From: Streptomyces sp. ISL-87
Lineage (GTDB): Bacteria; Actinomycetota; Actinomycetes; Streptomycetales; Streptomycetaceae
Direction: 5' to 3'
Assembly: GCF_018614095.1 (NCBI RefSeq)
Contig: NZ_JAGGOY010000033.1
Coordinates: 1-32,173, forward strand
Length of the DNA: 32,173 bases
Under the pieces are notes generated by a model, which was given only the letters and a program-made list of their open reading frames with translations, was not told the DNA's origin and did not search any database. Within the stretch, counting starts at the first letter, position 1. Every line of letters begins with the position of its first letter. Shown one piece after another: positions 1-7,596 of the stretch. The translations under genes and the position numbers were made by a program.

Positions 1-193
1 CGCCAGGCCGGTCTGGATCTGTTTGAGGTCGTATCTGCAGAGCGCCCAGACGCTTCTCCACCACGGCACTGACCACGCATTCCATACGCGGACGCACCGT
101 CCGGGGCCGCGGAGACCGGGAAGACTTCGTCACACCCAGCCCAACGCGACCACCCCCGGACCGGACACCGGCCGAGCTACAGCTCCACCTGAA
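1..193. other. Left edge, no gene identified
   Basis: No confident gene is seen here. One minus-strand frame is open across the first ~110 bases (it reads ...MECVVSAVVEKRLGAL...) and runs off the window, so a truncated coding end is possible. I do not recognise a family. The segment abuts an IS fragment and may be mobile-element debris. Confidence 0.2.
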
Positions 194-526
194 TCAGCCA
201 CCCGCGAAGAACGGAACTAGCAGCGTTCCGGCTCCGGCGATATCCCGCGGGCGCGGGATGAAGGACGCGACGGCCCGCCGGATGATCGGCCTCAGCAGGT
301 CCCAGCGGCGGCTGACCGTGGACTGGCTGACACCGAAGACCGCACCCGCGACCTCCTGCGTGAGGTTCTTGCGCATCAGGCAGACCACCAGCATCACCGA
401 TTGGTACAGCCCGATCGCCGCGGGCCGTCCGCCCCGCCTCACGACCTCGCCGAGCAGCTCCGCACACCGCCCGTACAGCAGAACCCGTTGCCCGCTGTCG
501 AGCCCCGTGAGAACATCAAGGTTCAA
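194..526 (-). pseudogene. IS5-type transposase, N-terminal fragment
   Basis: This 110-residue minus-strand ORF reads like the N-terminal helix-turn-helix part of an IS5-family transposase of the Tnp_4 type: LMRKNLTQEVAGAVFGVSQSTVSRRWDLLRP is a classic HTH stretch (about residues 50-80). It stops just after residue 100, before any DDE catalytic domain, so it is a truncated remnant. The start is TTG at 526, preceded by an AAGGA-like ribosome site. The sequence further upstream (about 555-590), containing GCACTCTTTCATTTGCG on the minus strand, looks like the outer end of such an element. If so, the gene that follows cannot start at the GTG at 571. The subgroup is uncertain. Confidence 0.6.
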
Positions 527-639
527 CGGTCCGTATCCTTTCGTTTACGCTTCGCGACGCAAATGAAAGAGTGCGGGCCGTTGCCATATCCACGGTTTTG
601 AGCAATCCACCAAGATCTGCGAATGACAGGTACCGTTTG

Positions 640-1869
640 ATGTACACAACAGAGCTAACAGAAGCCTGCATCGAGGATGCGAGCAACACCTTGGTTGCGC
701 CTTCGATGTTGCAAGATAATGACTTGATCAGGGACTTCTTCGGGTCCACAATCACGCCAGAGGATCTTGCTTCTGGTTCGCCCAACCTCGCGCAGAAGAC
801 TGTCTACCTGTGTGGCGATATATCCGGGATCAGCGGCCGCCAACTGCATGCGGCTGCCCGGGTATTCGTTATCCGGGAGCTATCACACGGTTACCACGAG
901 GACGTCGACAAACCTTGGACCGTCGTCGACGTCGGCCGAGTTCCCATCCGCGTACACGGCGTCGGCGTGTACTACCGCCGCTTTTTCGGACTCGGCGCCG
1001 ATCACTTCGGACGGATCCGTGCGGAGCACGCGTTCCAGTCCCTGACGGAGTCCACCAAGCCTGGAACAGCCCATCGCAGCGGAATCTATCTGACGCCCGT
1101 CACACGAAACGGTGACGAACTACATTTCCGCCTGCTCCGGTGCTCCACGAATCTCTCGGGGCCGACCGAGAGCTTTCGTCCGACCGACACGCGCATCGTC
1201 GAGGCTCTGAACCGCGAGGCCGCCGCCGTCTTCCGGAACCAGGCACCGCTAAATCACGTCCTCGCTCAGATCTACCACAACACCCTTGCCACGGCCGAGC
1301 GCAAGCAGTCCAAGGCCAAGATCTCGGCCCATGCCGACAAGACCAAGGACATGCCCGTCAATGGCATCATGGCCTTCTGCACCTTCTATGACCGGCTCGA
1401 CAAACTGCAGCCCCTGGCCGAAGACGCCTTCGACTATGGTGTGAAGGGTGCCAGCGGGCTGACCAAACTCCACTTTCGCTTCAAGGAGCCGACCGAAGAA
1501 CACGACGGGGTCGCGCTCCCCCCGCAGTTCACCCTGACTCTCTACCCCGGCTCCGTGTTCTTCATGCCGCTGTCCACCAACCGCCTGTATACGCACGAAA
1601 TCCGGCCCTCAACGTTGGACGCCGAGTTGCTCCCGACCCGCCTGGGATACGTGGTGCGCTGTTCGAGCGCCGAAGCCGTTCACAAGAACGGCCGCACGTT
1701 CCTCAAAGTGGCCGGAGATTTGGTGAAGCTGGGGCCACCCACACCGGCCGGCATGAACGAGCTGCGCAGGCTGTACGCCGAGGAGAACAGGACCTCGTCC
1801 TTCATTGATTACGGCGACGAATTTCTCTTCAGTATGAACACGGGAGACTACGTTGCCCCCCGAGTCTAG
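640..1869 (+). CDS. AlkB-like 2-oxoglutarate/Fe(II)-dependent dioxygenase (larger paralogue)
   Basis: The product is 409 residues. The C-terminal half carries the double-stranded beta-helix signature of 2OG/Fe(II) oxygenases: H231-A-D233 (in ISAHADKTKD), a distal H319 (in RLYTHEIRPS), and R334/R340 as candidates for 2OG binding (TRLGYVVR). The HxD...H...RxxxxxR order and spacing are AlkB-like, and NHVLAQIYHN just before HxD matches the AlkB N-x-Y region. The N-terminal ~200 residues match nothing I recognise. I chose ATG 640 because ACAGG lies 9 nt upstream and the open frame back to GTG 571 enters probable IS sequence. Only 27 of the 60 bases at 601-660 are G or C, unusual for Streptomyces and suggesting transfer. 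The gene overlaps the next by 17 nt. AlkB enzymes demethylate alkylated DNA or RNA, but the substrate here is unknown. Confidence 0.7.
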   Translation: MYTTELTEACIEDASNTLVAPSMLQDNDLIRDFFGSTITPEDLASGSPNLAQKTVYLCGDISGISGRQLHAAARVFVIRELSHGYHEDVDKPWTVVDVGRVPIRVHGVGVYYRRFFGLGADHFGRIRAEHAFQSLTESTKPGTAHRSGIYLTPVTRNGDELHFRLLRCSTNLSGPTESFRPTDTRIVEALNREAAAVFRNQAPLNHVLAQIYHNTLATAERKQSKAKISAHADKTKDMPVNGIMAFCTFYDRLDKLQPLAEDAFDYGVKGASGLTKLHFRFKEPTEEHDGVALPPQFTLTLYPGSVFFMPLSTNRLYTHEIRPSTLDAELLPTRLGYVVRCSSAEAVHKNGRTFLKVAGDLVKLGPPTPAGMNELRRLYAEENRTSSFIDYGDEFLFSMNTGDYVAPRV

Positions 1870-2623
1870 GATCTCGGATGAGATCCTCTCGTGCGCTTTG
1901 CCAACCGAGGAGAATCTCTTTGTGGAGCTGTCCGCGTCGGCTCGTTTGGAAGACGTAGGAAAAGGCCGGCGAGGCGCCGCGCTTACCAAGATCGACGAGG
2001 CGGGTGGTGTGCCTCTCGTACGTACTACCAATCGATACAGCAGCCCGACGCAGCGTTTCCGGGCGGTGCACGAACGGCTGGCGCAACAGATTCAAGAACG
2101 TGCGGCGCTTTCGGTCGGCTTCAACAACGCTCTCATCGAGAGCTACACGAACGCTTACACAACCATGGGCAGCCATTCCGACCAAGCCCTCGATCTGGCC
2201 AACGAGTCGTTTATCGCCGTCTTCTCCTGCTACCAACATCCCGAAGCGAGCCCGCCGAGGAAGCTGATCTTCGAATCAAAGAGGTCCGGTGGCGAGAAGT
2301 TCGAGATCCCCCTCGCCCACAACAGTATCGTCGCGTTTTCTGTCGACTCGAATCGGCGACTCAGGCACAAAATCGTATTAGATACGCCCGTCCAGACGGC
2401 GGACAACCAATGGTTGGGTGTAACCTTTCGAACGTCAAAGACCTTTGTTCGGTTTCGCGACGGACATGTATACCTCCCGCAGGGTGCGCGCCTCATGTCG
2501 GCCGACGATGAGCAGAGGCGCGAGTTTTACCAACTACGGCGCCGTGAGAACAATGAAACGGACTTCATCTACCCCCTGCTGACGTACACCATCAGCGAGA
2601 GCGATCTGATGCCGCCCGTCTGA
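1853..2623 (+). CDS. AlkB-like 2-oxoglutarate/Fe(II)-dependent dioxygenase (smaller paralogue)
   Basis: The product is 256 residues and a clearer AlkB-type enzyme than its neighbour. It shows H108-S-D110 (GSHSDQALDL), a strand pair ending in IPLAHNSIVAFS that resembles the LPLAHG(x)LLLM segment of AlkB/ALKBH2, a distal H172 (RRLRHKIVL), and R193 in WLGVTFRTSK, equivalent to the RxNLTFR strand that binds 2OG. All expected iron and co-substrate ligands are therefore present. The start is TTG 1853, with GGGAG at 1842-1846. It lies inside the end of the preceding gene, so translation is probably coupled. GC is low for the host. The C-terminal ~60 residues are charged and unassigned. Demethylase activity is inferred from family only. 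Confidence 0.72.
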   Translation: MPPESRISDEILSCALPTEENLFVELSASARLEDVGKGRRGAALTKIDEAGGVPLVRTTNRYSSPTQRFRAVHERLAQQIQERAALSVGFNNALIESYTNAYTTMGSHSDQALDLANESFIAVFSCYQHPEASPPRKLIFESKRSGGEKFEIPLAHNSIVAFSVDSNRRLRHKIVLDTPVQTADNQWLGVTFRTSKTFVRFRDGHVYLPQGARLMSADDEQRREFYQLRRRENNETDFIYPLLTYTISESDLMPPV

Positions 2624-2635
2624 CCTTGAGGGCTT

Positions 2636-3511
2636 TTGAATAACCCTCCCGCAACCGGCTACGCGGACTTCTACGAGCAGTACAGGCGGCTCCGGGGCCG
2701 CAAGATCCAGATGGGGCCGACCCGTCGGTGGACCGGATTCACTGGCATGCTCAACGACCTTTACACATGGGCTCGACGGGAAGGACTACTGCGAGGGCAG
2801 AGGAACCGAGGACGGGAGCAGTCGCTCAAGACCTTGCGGAACATGGTTGCCCACCCAAACGGGTACCACCTCACCACGCCAGTGGACGCGGCATATACGC
2901 TCTCCAGCCTGGCCGAGATCATCAGTCAGCTGTGGGGGCACCCGACGCCTGGAGGCCGCCTATATCCCGCCCCCGTCGACCGCAGGACCGTCGCAATCGG
3001 ATGGGAGGCGCAAGGCGACAGGGTCACGATTTGCCACGCCGAATACCTGCCCACAGCCGAAGAGAGCGGCACGTGGGAGTACGTACTGGTGCAAGGGGTG
3101 TTTTCCCCCGGAGAAACAGAAGATCCCACCCTCTTCGAGTTCGATTCCCTGGTGGAGAACACCACCTACCTGTGCGACCTCCTCTGGGGCCCCGGAACGC
3201 GAACGCAGGCCCTGGCATGGTTGGAGACCACCCAGCCTCCGACCGACACCTGCGACCACCTCGACCGGATCTTCCTGATCCGGCACCATGACAATCTTCT
3301 GCATCTCCCGATGCGCCCCGAGATCGCAGCAGGGCTGCCCACCCCCGAGCTCTCCGGCACTGGTACACAATCCGCGCGGACGACCCTCGTGACGCCTTCT
3401 TCCACGTGCGCCAACTCGTCACCCAGACAGCGCCGCAGCACACCGCAACCGGCGAATGCGGACAGTGCTCTGCCGCCACGCTCAAGCGGGGCAACCACGA
3501 GCAGGCGCTGA
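2636..3511 (+). CDS. HEPN-like protein, probably frameshifted near its 3' end
   Basis: The gene starts with TTG 2636 (GAGGG just upstream), 13 nt after the second dioxygenase gene, so it looks co-transcribed. The N-terminal ~100 residues are helical and contain R68-NMVA-H73. This fits the RX4-6H catalytic motif of HEPN domains, many of which are RNases in toxin-antitoxin and phage-defence systems. The middle part (about residues 100-230) is mixed alpha/beta and not recognised. From about 3358 the annotated frame becomes low-complexity (S/T/R/P-rich). Frame +1 (from 3361) instead reads WYTIRADDPRDAFFHVRQLV, much more protein-like, and continues open into the IS3 element. A one-base loss near 3356-3358 would join the two. 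The HEPN assignment rests on motif and context only. ATG 2711 is an alternative, less likely start. Confidence 0.5.
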   Translation: MNNPPATGYADFYEQYRRLRGRKIQMGPTRRWTGFTGMLNDLYTWARREGLLRGQRNRGREQSLKTLRNMVAHPNGYHLTTPVDAAYTLSSLAEIISQLWGHPTPGGRLYPAPVDRRTVAIGWEAQGDRVTICHAEYLPTAEESGTWEYVLVQGVFSPGETEDPTLFEFDSLVENTTYLCDLLWGPGTRTQALAWLETTQPPTDTCDHLDRIFLIRHHDNLLHLPMRPEIAAGLPTPELSGTGTQSARTTLVTPSSTCANSSPRQRRSTPQPANADSALPPRSSGATTSRR

Positions 3512-4466
3512 CCGCAGCTGCGCGGGAAGGCGCAAGTGAGGTGACCCCCGCAGTGTGGACACAGGGGTTCATGCTGCGAGTTGGAGTAGCTGTCTGGTGG
3601 TGCTGCTGTTCGAACTCCATCGGGGGGAGGTAGCCCAGCGCGCTGTGGCGTCGGCGGGCGTTGTAGTAGGTGAGCCACTGGAAGATCTCCATCCTCGCCT
3701 GCCGCATCGTCAAGAGCAGCTTCCCGTGCATCGTTTCTCGTTTCAGTCCCTGCCAGAAACTCTCGGCGAGGGCGTTGTCGTAGCTGGAGCCGACCCTGCC
3801 CATGCTTCTGCGGATGCCGTGCAGGTCGCAGACCTGGGCGAACGCGGCCGAGGTGTATTGCGAGCCCCTGTCCGCGTGGAAGATCACCCCGGTGACGTCA
3901 CCGCCGCGGGCCGCGACCGCGGCCTGGAGCGCGTCGATGACGAGCCCGGCCCGCATGTGCGGGGCCATCGAGTAGCCGAGCACCCGGCGCGAACGGATAT
4001 CGATGACGCAGGCGAGGTAGAGCCACGCGGTCCCGACCTGCACGTATGTGATGTCGCCGCACCACTTCTCGTCCAGAGTGACAGCGGCGAAGTCCCGCTG
4101 GACCAGGTCCGCCACCGGCGGCGCGAGCCGGTCCGGGACCGTGGTGCGCTTCTTCTTCCGCAGGTGACGGCCGACGATGCCGTGCTTGCGCATCAGCCTG
4201 GCCACCCGTTTGCGGTTGACCGTGTGGCCGAAGCCGCGCAGTTCGGCATGGACTCGAGGCGGGCCGTAGTTCCCGCGGTGTCCGGCGTGGATTTCGTGGA
4301 TCTCCTCGACCAGGGCGTCCTCGGCGGCCTGCCGCCCTGCCCGCGCCTCGGCGCCGGCGATCCACCGGTAGTAGCCGGAGCGGGAGACTTCCAGCACCCG
4401 GCATATCCGCTTGATGCCGAACATCTCGGCATGGGCGGAGACGAAGTCCCAAGCGGCGGTCTTCAC
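3024..4466 (-). CDS. IS3-family transposase OrfB (DDE integrase), open past the IS end
   Basis: This is an rve-type DDE transposase. After an HTH-like/HTH_21 N-terminus (NYGPPRVHAELR...), it shows the catalytic Asp of GDITYV, the second Asp of FHADRGSQYTS and the Glu of DNALAESFWQGLKRE. GTG 4466 overlaps the orfA stop by 4 nt (GTGA), so synthesis may be coupled or frameshift-fused. About 310 codons lie within the IS (3538-4466), the usual OrfB length. No stop codon occurs before the IS end: the frame stays open through the inverted repeat and 514 bases of flanking DNA to 3024, antisense to the HEPN-like gene. The predicted extra ~170 residues are probably meaningless host read-through. Confidence 0.85.
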   Translation of the reverse strand: MKTAAWDFVSAHAEMFGIKRICRVLEVSRSGYYRWIAGAEARAGRQAAEDALVEEIHEIHAGHRGNYGPPRVHAELRGFGHTVNRKRVARLMRKHGIVGRHLRKKKRTTVPDRLAPPVADLVQRDFAAVTLDEKWCGDITYVQVGTAWLYLACVIDIRSRRVLGYSMAPHMRAGLVIDALQAAVAARGGDVTGVIFHADRGSQYTSAAFAQVCDLHGIRRSMGRVGSSYDNALAESFWQGLKRETMHGKLLLTMRQARMEIFQWLTYYNARRRHSALGYLPPMEFEQQHHQTATPTRSMNPCVHTAGVTSLAPSRAAAVSACSWLPRLSVAAEHCPHSPVAVCCGAVWVTSWRTWKKASRGSSARIVYQCRRARGWAALLRSRGASGDAEDCHGAGSGRSGRGGRRCRSEAGWSPTMPGPAFAFRGPRGGRTGRWCSPPGNRTRRGWDLLFLRGKTPLAPVRTPTCRSLRLWAGIRRGKS

Positions 4467-4839
4467 TTCATCTCCCGGGCGAAATAGGCCGCTGCCCGTC
4501 GCAGGATCTCCCGCTCGAGCTGCCATTCCTTCTCCGCCTTGGCCAGCCTGGTGTTCTCCGCCCGCAGCCGGGCCAACTCGGCCTCGGTGTCCTGCGACGC
4601 TACGGCGGCGACCGGACGGCCGTCGGCGTCACGCACCCAGGTCCGCAAAGTCTCGGGGTTGACGTTCAGATCGGCCGCGACGTCCTTGAACGTCCGCCTG
4701 CCAGCCGAAGCCCGCCACAACGCGATCGCGTCGGAGCGGAACTCCGCACTGTACTTCGAGGGCCGTGCCACGTAGATCTACACCTTCCAGGACCACGAAG
4801 ATCCATTGTTAGGTGTGTCCACACCACGGGGATCACCTC
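3538..4839 (-). mobile_element. Complete IS3-family insertion sequence (1302 bp)
   Basis: The ends are near-perfect 26-bp inverted repeats (3538-3563 and 4814-4839; 23 of 26 positions match; outer end GAGGTGA, inner end GTGTGGACACA). The element is flanked by the 3-bp direct repeat AGT (3535-3537 and 4840-4842), the short target duplication expected for IS3 elements. It encodes overlapping orfA and orfB on the minus strand. It is structurally intact, which suggests recent insertion, and it lies in the 3' part of the HEPN-like gene. Confidence 0.92.
4463..4771 (-). CDS. IS3-family transposase OrfA (HTH protein)
   Basis: The product is 102 residues with the usual OrfA layout: an HTH_Tnp_1 domain (KYSAEFRSDAIALWRAS...FKDVAADLNVNPETLRTWV, about residues 6-47) followed by a leucine-rich coiled coil (AELARLRAENTRLAKAEKEWQLEREILRRA), the multimerisation zipper that precedes the OrfA/OrfB overlap. 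The start is GTG 4771, with GGAAGG a few bases upstream. It ends in TGA overlapping the orfB GTG. It binds the IS ends in its family. Confidence 0.9.
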   Translation of the reverse strand: MARPSKYSAEFRSDAIALWRASAGRRTFKDVAADLNVNPETLRTWVRDADGRPVAAVASQDTEAELARLRAENTRLAKAEKEWQLEREILRRAAAYFAREMK

Positions 4840-4842
4840 AGT

Positions 4843-5030
4843 CGCGGCATCCCCCGCCAACGCTGCCCCGGGCAACCGCCGTTGCAGTTTTCGTTGGCGC
4901 CCTCGCCACGCTGCTTGCTAGGTTCGGGCGCGGCTCGACGCGGTGAACGTGCGAAGCGCCGCCGACGGAGACGACCCGATCAGCAGCAGGGCTTGGGCGG
5001 GCGGCCTCCCGAATGGGAAGGTTCGCCGAC
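4843..5030 (+). other. IS3 downstream flank, no gene assigned
   Basis: This is the flank restored next to position 3537 if the IS is removed. One frame ends at 4946 after a short hydrophobic stretch (ATAVAVFVGALATLLARF), and another continues in R/P/G-rich low-complexity sequence to 5061. Neither can be assigned confidently as the original 3' end of the HEPN-like gene. Confidence 0.25.
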
Positions 5031-5738
5031 ATGCTGGCCCAAGTCAAAACCCACGTCCTGATACTCATCGGTGTGTGGGCGGCGCTCGGTGCGCTGCTGA
5101 TGCCGCTCCTCGGCTCGTGGGGCGGCGTGATCGCCGGAGCCGCCGCAACTCAGGTCGCCTACCTCACCGCCAGGGCCTGCAGAAGCGATGCGCCCGGTCT
5201 GTGGGCGACCGGCATGATCTTCACCTGGACAGGTGCGATCGGGCTCAACGTCCACGACTGGCGTACTCACGGCGCCGGCATCGGCATCGTGGAGACGGTG
5301 TGCCTGGCGGTCATCGCCTCCATCGGGGCCGTGTGGCTGACCCGCCGGTTGAAGACAGTGGTAGAAGGCTTCAAGACCAAGTTCAAGGCCTCAGTCGTCG
5401 AAGCCACCGCGATCAATGAACGAGCCGAAGCCGAGCGCGCCCAGCGACGCGCCGGCCAGCCGGACGGGTACGCCGAGTTGGGGTTGCGCCGGGAGGCCCG
5501 GCTGGATTTCCTCACCACCACCATCACGGATCACGCCCGCAAGGTTGCCGCCGACGGCCGCCCGGCGGCCGAGGCGGCCGACGCGGTCGCCGATGTCCGC
5601 ACAAGGCTGGCCAAGGACCCCGGGCTGCTGCCGCACCTGCGCTACAACCTGGGCAGGGCCGATGTGGACGAGAACGTACGGGCGGTCGCGGCAGCCCTGC
5701 TCTCCGAGGCGGCCGGGCAGCCGCCACATCCTCTGTAG
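5031..5738 (+). CDS. Multi-pass membrane protein of unknown function
   Basis: The product is about 235 residues. The N-terminal half has about four hydrophobic segments (VLILIGVWAALGALLMPLLG, GVIAGAAATQVAYLTA, ATGMIFTWTGAIGL, IVETVCLAVIASIGAVWL). The soluble C-terminal half is alanine- and charge-rich (EATAINERAEAERAQRRA..., then HARKVAADGRPAAEAADAVADVRTRL) and likely helical. ATG 5031 is preferred over ATG 5013 because GGAAGG (5016-5021) sits about 9 nt upstream of it. I recognise no family. Membrane protein plus cytoplasmic helical tail is also seen in plasmid spread proteins, but nothing specific supports that here. Confidence 0.65.
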   Translation: MLAQVKTHVLILIGVWAALGALLMPLLGSWGGVIAGAAATQVAYLTARACRSDAPGLWATGMIFTWTGAIGLNVHDWRTHGAGIGIVETVCLAVIASIGAVWLTRRLKTVVEGFKTKFKASVVEATAINERAEAERAQRRAGQPDGYAELGLRREARLDFLTTTITDHARKVAADGRPAAEAADAVADVRTRLAKDPGLLPHLRYNLGRADVDENVRAVAAALLSEAAGQPPHPL

Positions 5739-5815
5739 AGCGCGGGCAAGGGTCGCGGGCCTCGTCACGGACGGCCAGACGACGTCAACACGTTCAACTT
5801 CAGTACCCTTGCACC

Positions 5816-6916
5816 ATGACGCTGCACAAGACCGTCGATGTGAGTGTTGACGCGATGATCGAGGACCTCCGGACACTCGTCGAAATCGAGTCTCCCTCGC
5901 GTGATCTCGACGCCTTGACCGCCTCGGCCAAAGCTGTCGCCACCGTCATCGAGAGCCGCCTCGGCGGGCACGCCGCCCTCGTGGAGAGCGAAGCCGGGCC
6001 GCACGTCCACTGGTCGGCCGGTGGCGATCCCAAGGTGCTGATCCTCGGTCACCATGACACGGTGTTTCCGCTGGGCACCCTTGAGCGCCGCCCGTTCATG
6101 GTCGAAGACGGGCATGCCACCGGCCCCGGGGTCTTCGACATGCTCGGCGGTCTGGTCCAGGCCGTGCACGGCCTGGCGACGCTGGACGACCGGTCAGGCG
6201 TCGAGATCCTGGTGACCGCCGACGAAGAGGTCGGCTCCCGTACCTCGCGGGCTCTCATCGAAGAACGGGCCCTTGCCTGCGGCGCCGTACTCGTACTCGA
6301 GGGCGCCGCTGACGGCGGAGACCTGAAGACCGGCCGCAAGGGCTGCGGCACGTTCCAGGTCTCCATCACGGGCCGCGCGTCGCACGCAGGACTTGAGCCC
6401 GCCGCCGGGGTCAACGCCCTGATCGAAGCAGCGCACCAGGTACTGGACATCGCAGCGCTGGGCCGCCCCGACATCGGTACGACCGTCACCCCGACCGTCG
6501 CGTCCGCAGGAACCCTGGACAACGTCGTCCCCGCAGAGGCGACCGTCATCGTCGACGTCCGGGTCGAGGAGGCCGGCGAGAAGGAACGCATCGAATCGGC
6601 CTTCGCCGCGCTGGCTCCGCATCTCGACGGGGCGGAGATCTCGGTTCAGGGGGCTGTCAGCCGGCCCCCGATGCCCGAGTCGGCGTCGGCCGGACTCTTC
6701 GCGGTGGCACGGCAGCTGCTGCCCGGCCTCGAAGGCAAGTCCGTCGGCGGAGGAAGCGACGGCAACTTCACGGCCGCATTGGGGGTGCCGACACTCGACG
6801 GCCTCGGAGCAGTCGGGGGCGGCGCCCACGCCGACCACGAGTACCTGGTGATCGACGTCATGGCCGAGCGGGCGAACCTTGTTGCCGGACTGGTGAAGGC
6901 GATCCGCGGCACGTAG
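5816..6916 (+). CDS. M20-family metallopeptidase (glutamate carboxypeptidase/ArgE-like)
   Basis: This is a full-length 366-residue M20 (di-zinc) amidohydrolase that cleaves N-acyl or peptide bonds. Metal and catalytic residues are visible: H79-x-D81 in ILGHHDTVFP, bridging D108 in GVFDMLGG, E137-E138 in TADEEVGS, and C-terminal H338 in GGGAHADHEY. The lid/dimerisation domain (about residues 165-275) contains GRASHAGLEPAAGVNALIEA, typical of M20 dimerisation. The closest named type by motif is carboxypeptidase G2-like. The ATG start follows TTGCACC, with no strong ribosome site. It has no signal peptide, so it is cytoplasmic. Confidence 0.88.
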   Translation: MTLHKTVDVSVDAMIEDLRTLVEIESPSRDLDALTASAKAVATVIESRLGGHAALVESEAGPHVHWSAGGDPKVLILGHHDTVFPLGTLERRPFMVEDGHATGPGVFDMLGGLVQAVHGLATLDDRSGVEILVTADEEVGSRTSRALIEERALACGAVLVLEGAADGGDLKTGRKGCGTFQVSITGRASHAGLEPAAGVNALIEAAHQVLDIAALGRPDIGTTVTPTVASAGTLDNVVPAEATVIVDVRVEEAGEKERIESAFAALAPHLDGAEISVQGAVSRPPMPESASAGLFAVARQLLPGLEGKSVGGGSDGNFTAALGVPTLDGLGAVGGGAHADHEYLVIDVMAERANLVAGLVKAIRGT

Positions 6917-6936
6917 GACGACGAGAGTCGAAAGCG

Positions 6937-7497
6937 GTGGCCGCGGCGGATCAGCAGCCGGCAGCCATCCCGCTGTCCGGGCCCATCGGGGGCACCGGGG
7001 AAGATGCCCCTGCGGCGACTCACCTTGAACTCTTCGCGGACTACTCCCAGATCCATGTCCTGGACGAGGAATCCGAGGCGGACTTCAGCGACGTGTGGAC
7101 CGGGCAGAGCGTCCTGGACGGGCTCGGCGTCACGGACGACGCCCTGGCCATCCGTACCGCGGTCAACTACACCGTGGCGGTCGCTGTCCACGTACTCGCA
7201 GACCGGCCGGACGACGACAGCGCCGGCTTCGACCACGTCGTCGAGGCGAGCCTGCGCGTGGCCTCGGGGCGGCTCGTCGTGCTGGGCTGCACCGACTACT
7301 TCCCCGACGCGGCACGGTTCGAGCTGCCCGCCGGGTGGACCCGGCTCCGGGCCTCCCGGCGGAACCTCGCTGCCGCCGTCAGCACCCTCGACTTCGAAGG
7401 GGAGCCCGAGACCCTCGAGGAGGTTCGGCTTCAGGTCTGGCCTGCGCCGCCTTCGGCAGCGGACGTCATCAAGCGGTGGGCACGGGTCGAGGAGTAG
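6937..7497 (+). CDS. Conserved Streptomyces hypothetical protein
   Basis: The product is a 186-residue acidic, soluble protein. Its core reads LELFADYSQIHVLDEESE...DHVVEASLRVASGRLVVLGCTDYFPDAARFELPAGWTRLRASR, with alternating beta-type segments, and it ends in QVWPAPPSAADVIKRWA. I recall the ADYSQIHV and GCTDYFPDAARF stretches from uncharacterised actinomycete proteins but know no function. The start is GTG 6937 (GAAAG upstream), 20 nt after the M20 peptidase stop, so it is possibly co-transcribed. Confidence 0.7.
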   Translation: MAAADQQPAAIPLSGPIGGTGEDAPAATHLELFADYSQIHVLDEESEADFSDVWTGQSVLDGLGVTDDALAIRTAVNYTVAVAVHVLADRPDDDSAGFDHVVEASLRVASGRLVVLGCTDYFPDAARFELPAGWTRLRASRRNLAAAVSTLDFEGEPETLEEVRLQVWPAPPSAADVIKRWARVEE

Positions 7498-7596
7498 CCG
7501 GCTCGGCGGGTCGTGTCACGCCAGGGTTGGCGTTCGGGGCCTTTGAGGGCGCAGCTAGGCTCGGGCCGACCAGTAGTTGATCAGATATGAGGGGGC

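Noticed and set aside
571..639. Longer start (GTG 571) for the first dioxygenase
   Set aside because: It has only a weak ribosome site and enters sequence that looks like an IS end, whereas ATG 640 has ACAGG at good distance.
194..4839. Composite transposon carrying the AlkB/HEPN cassette
   Set aside because: The left fragment is IS5-type and the right element IS3-type, with unrelated ends, and the IS3 has its own target duplication. The two cannot have moved the cassette as one composite transposon.
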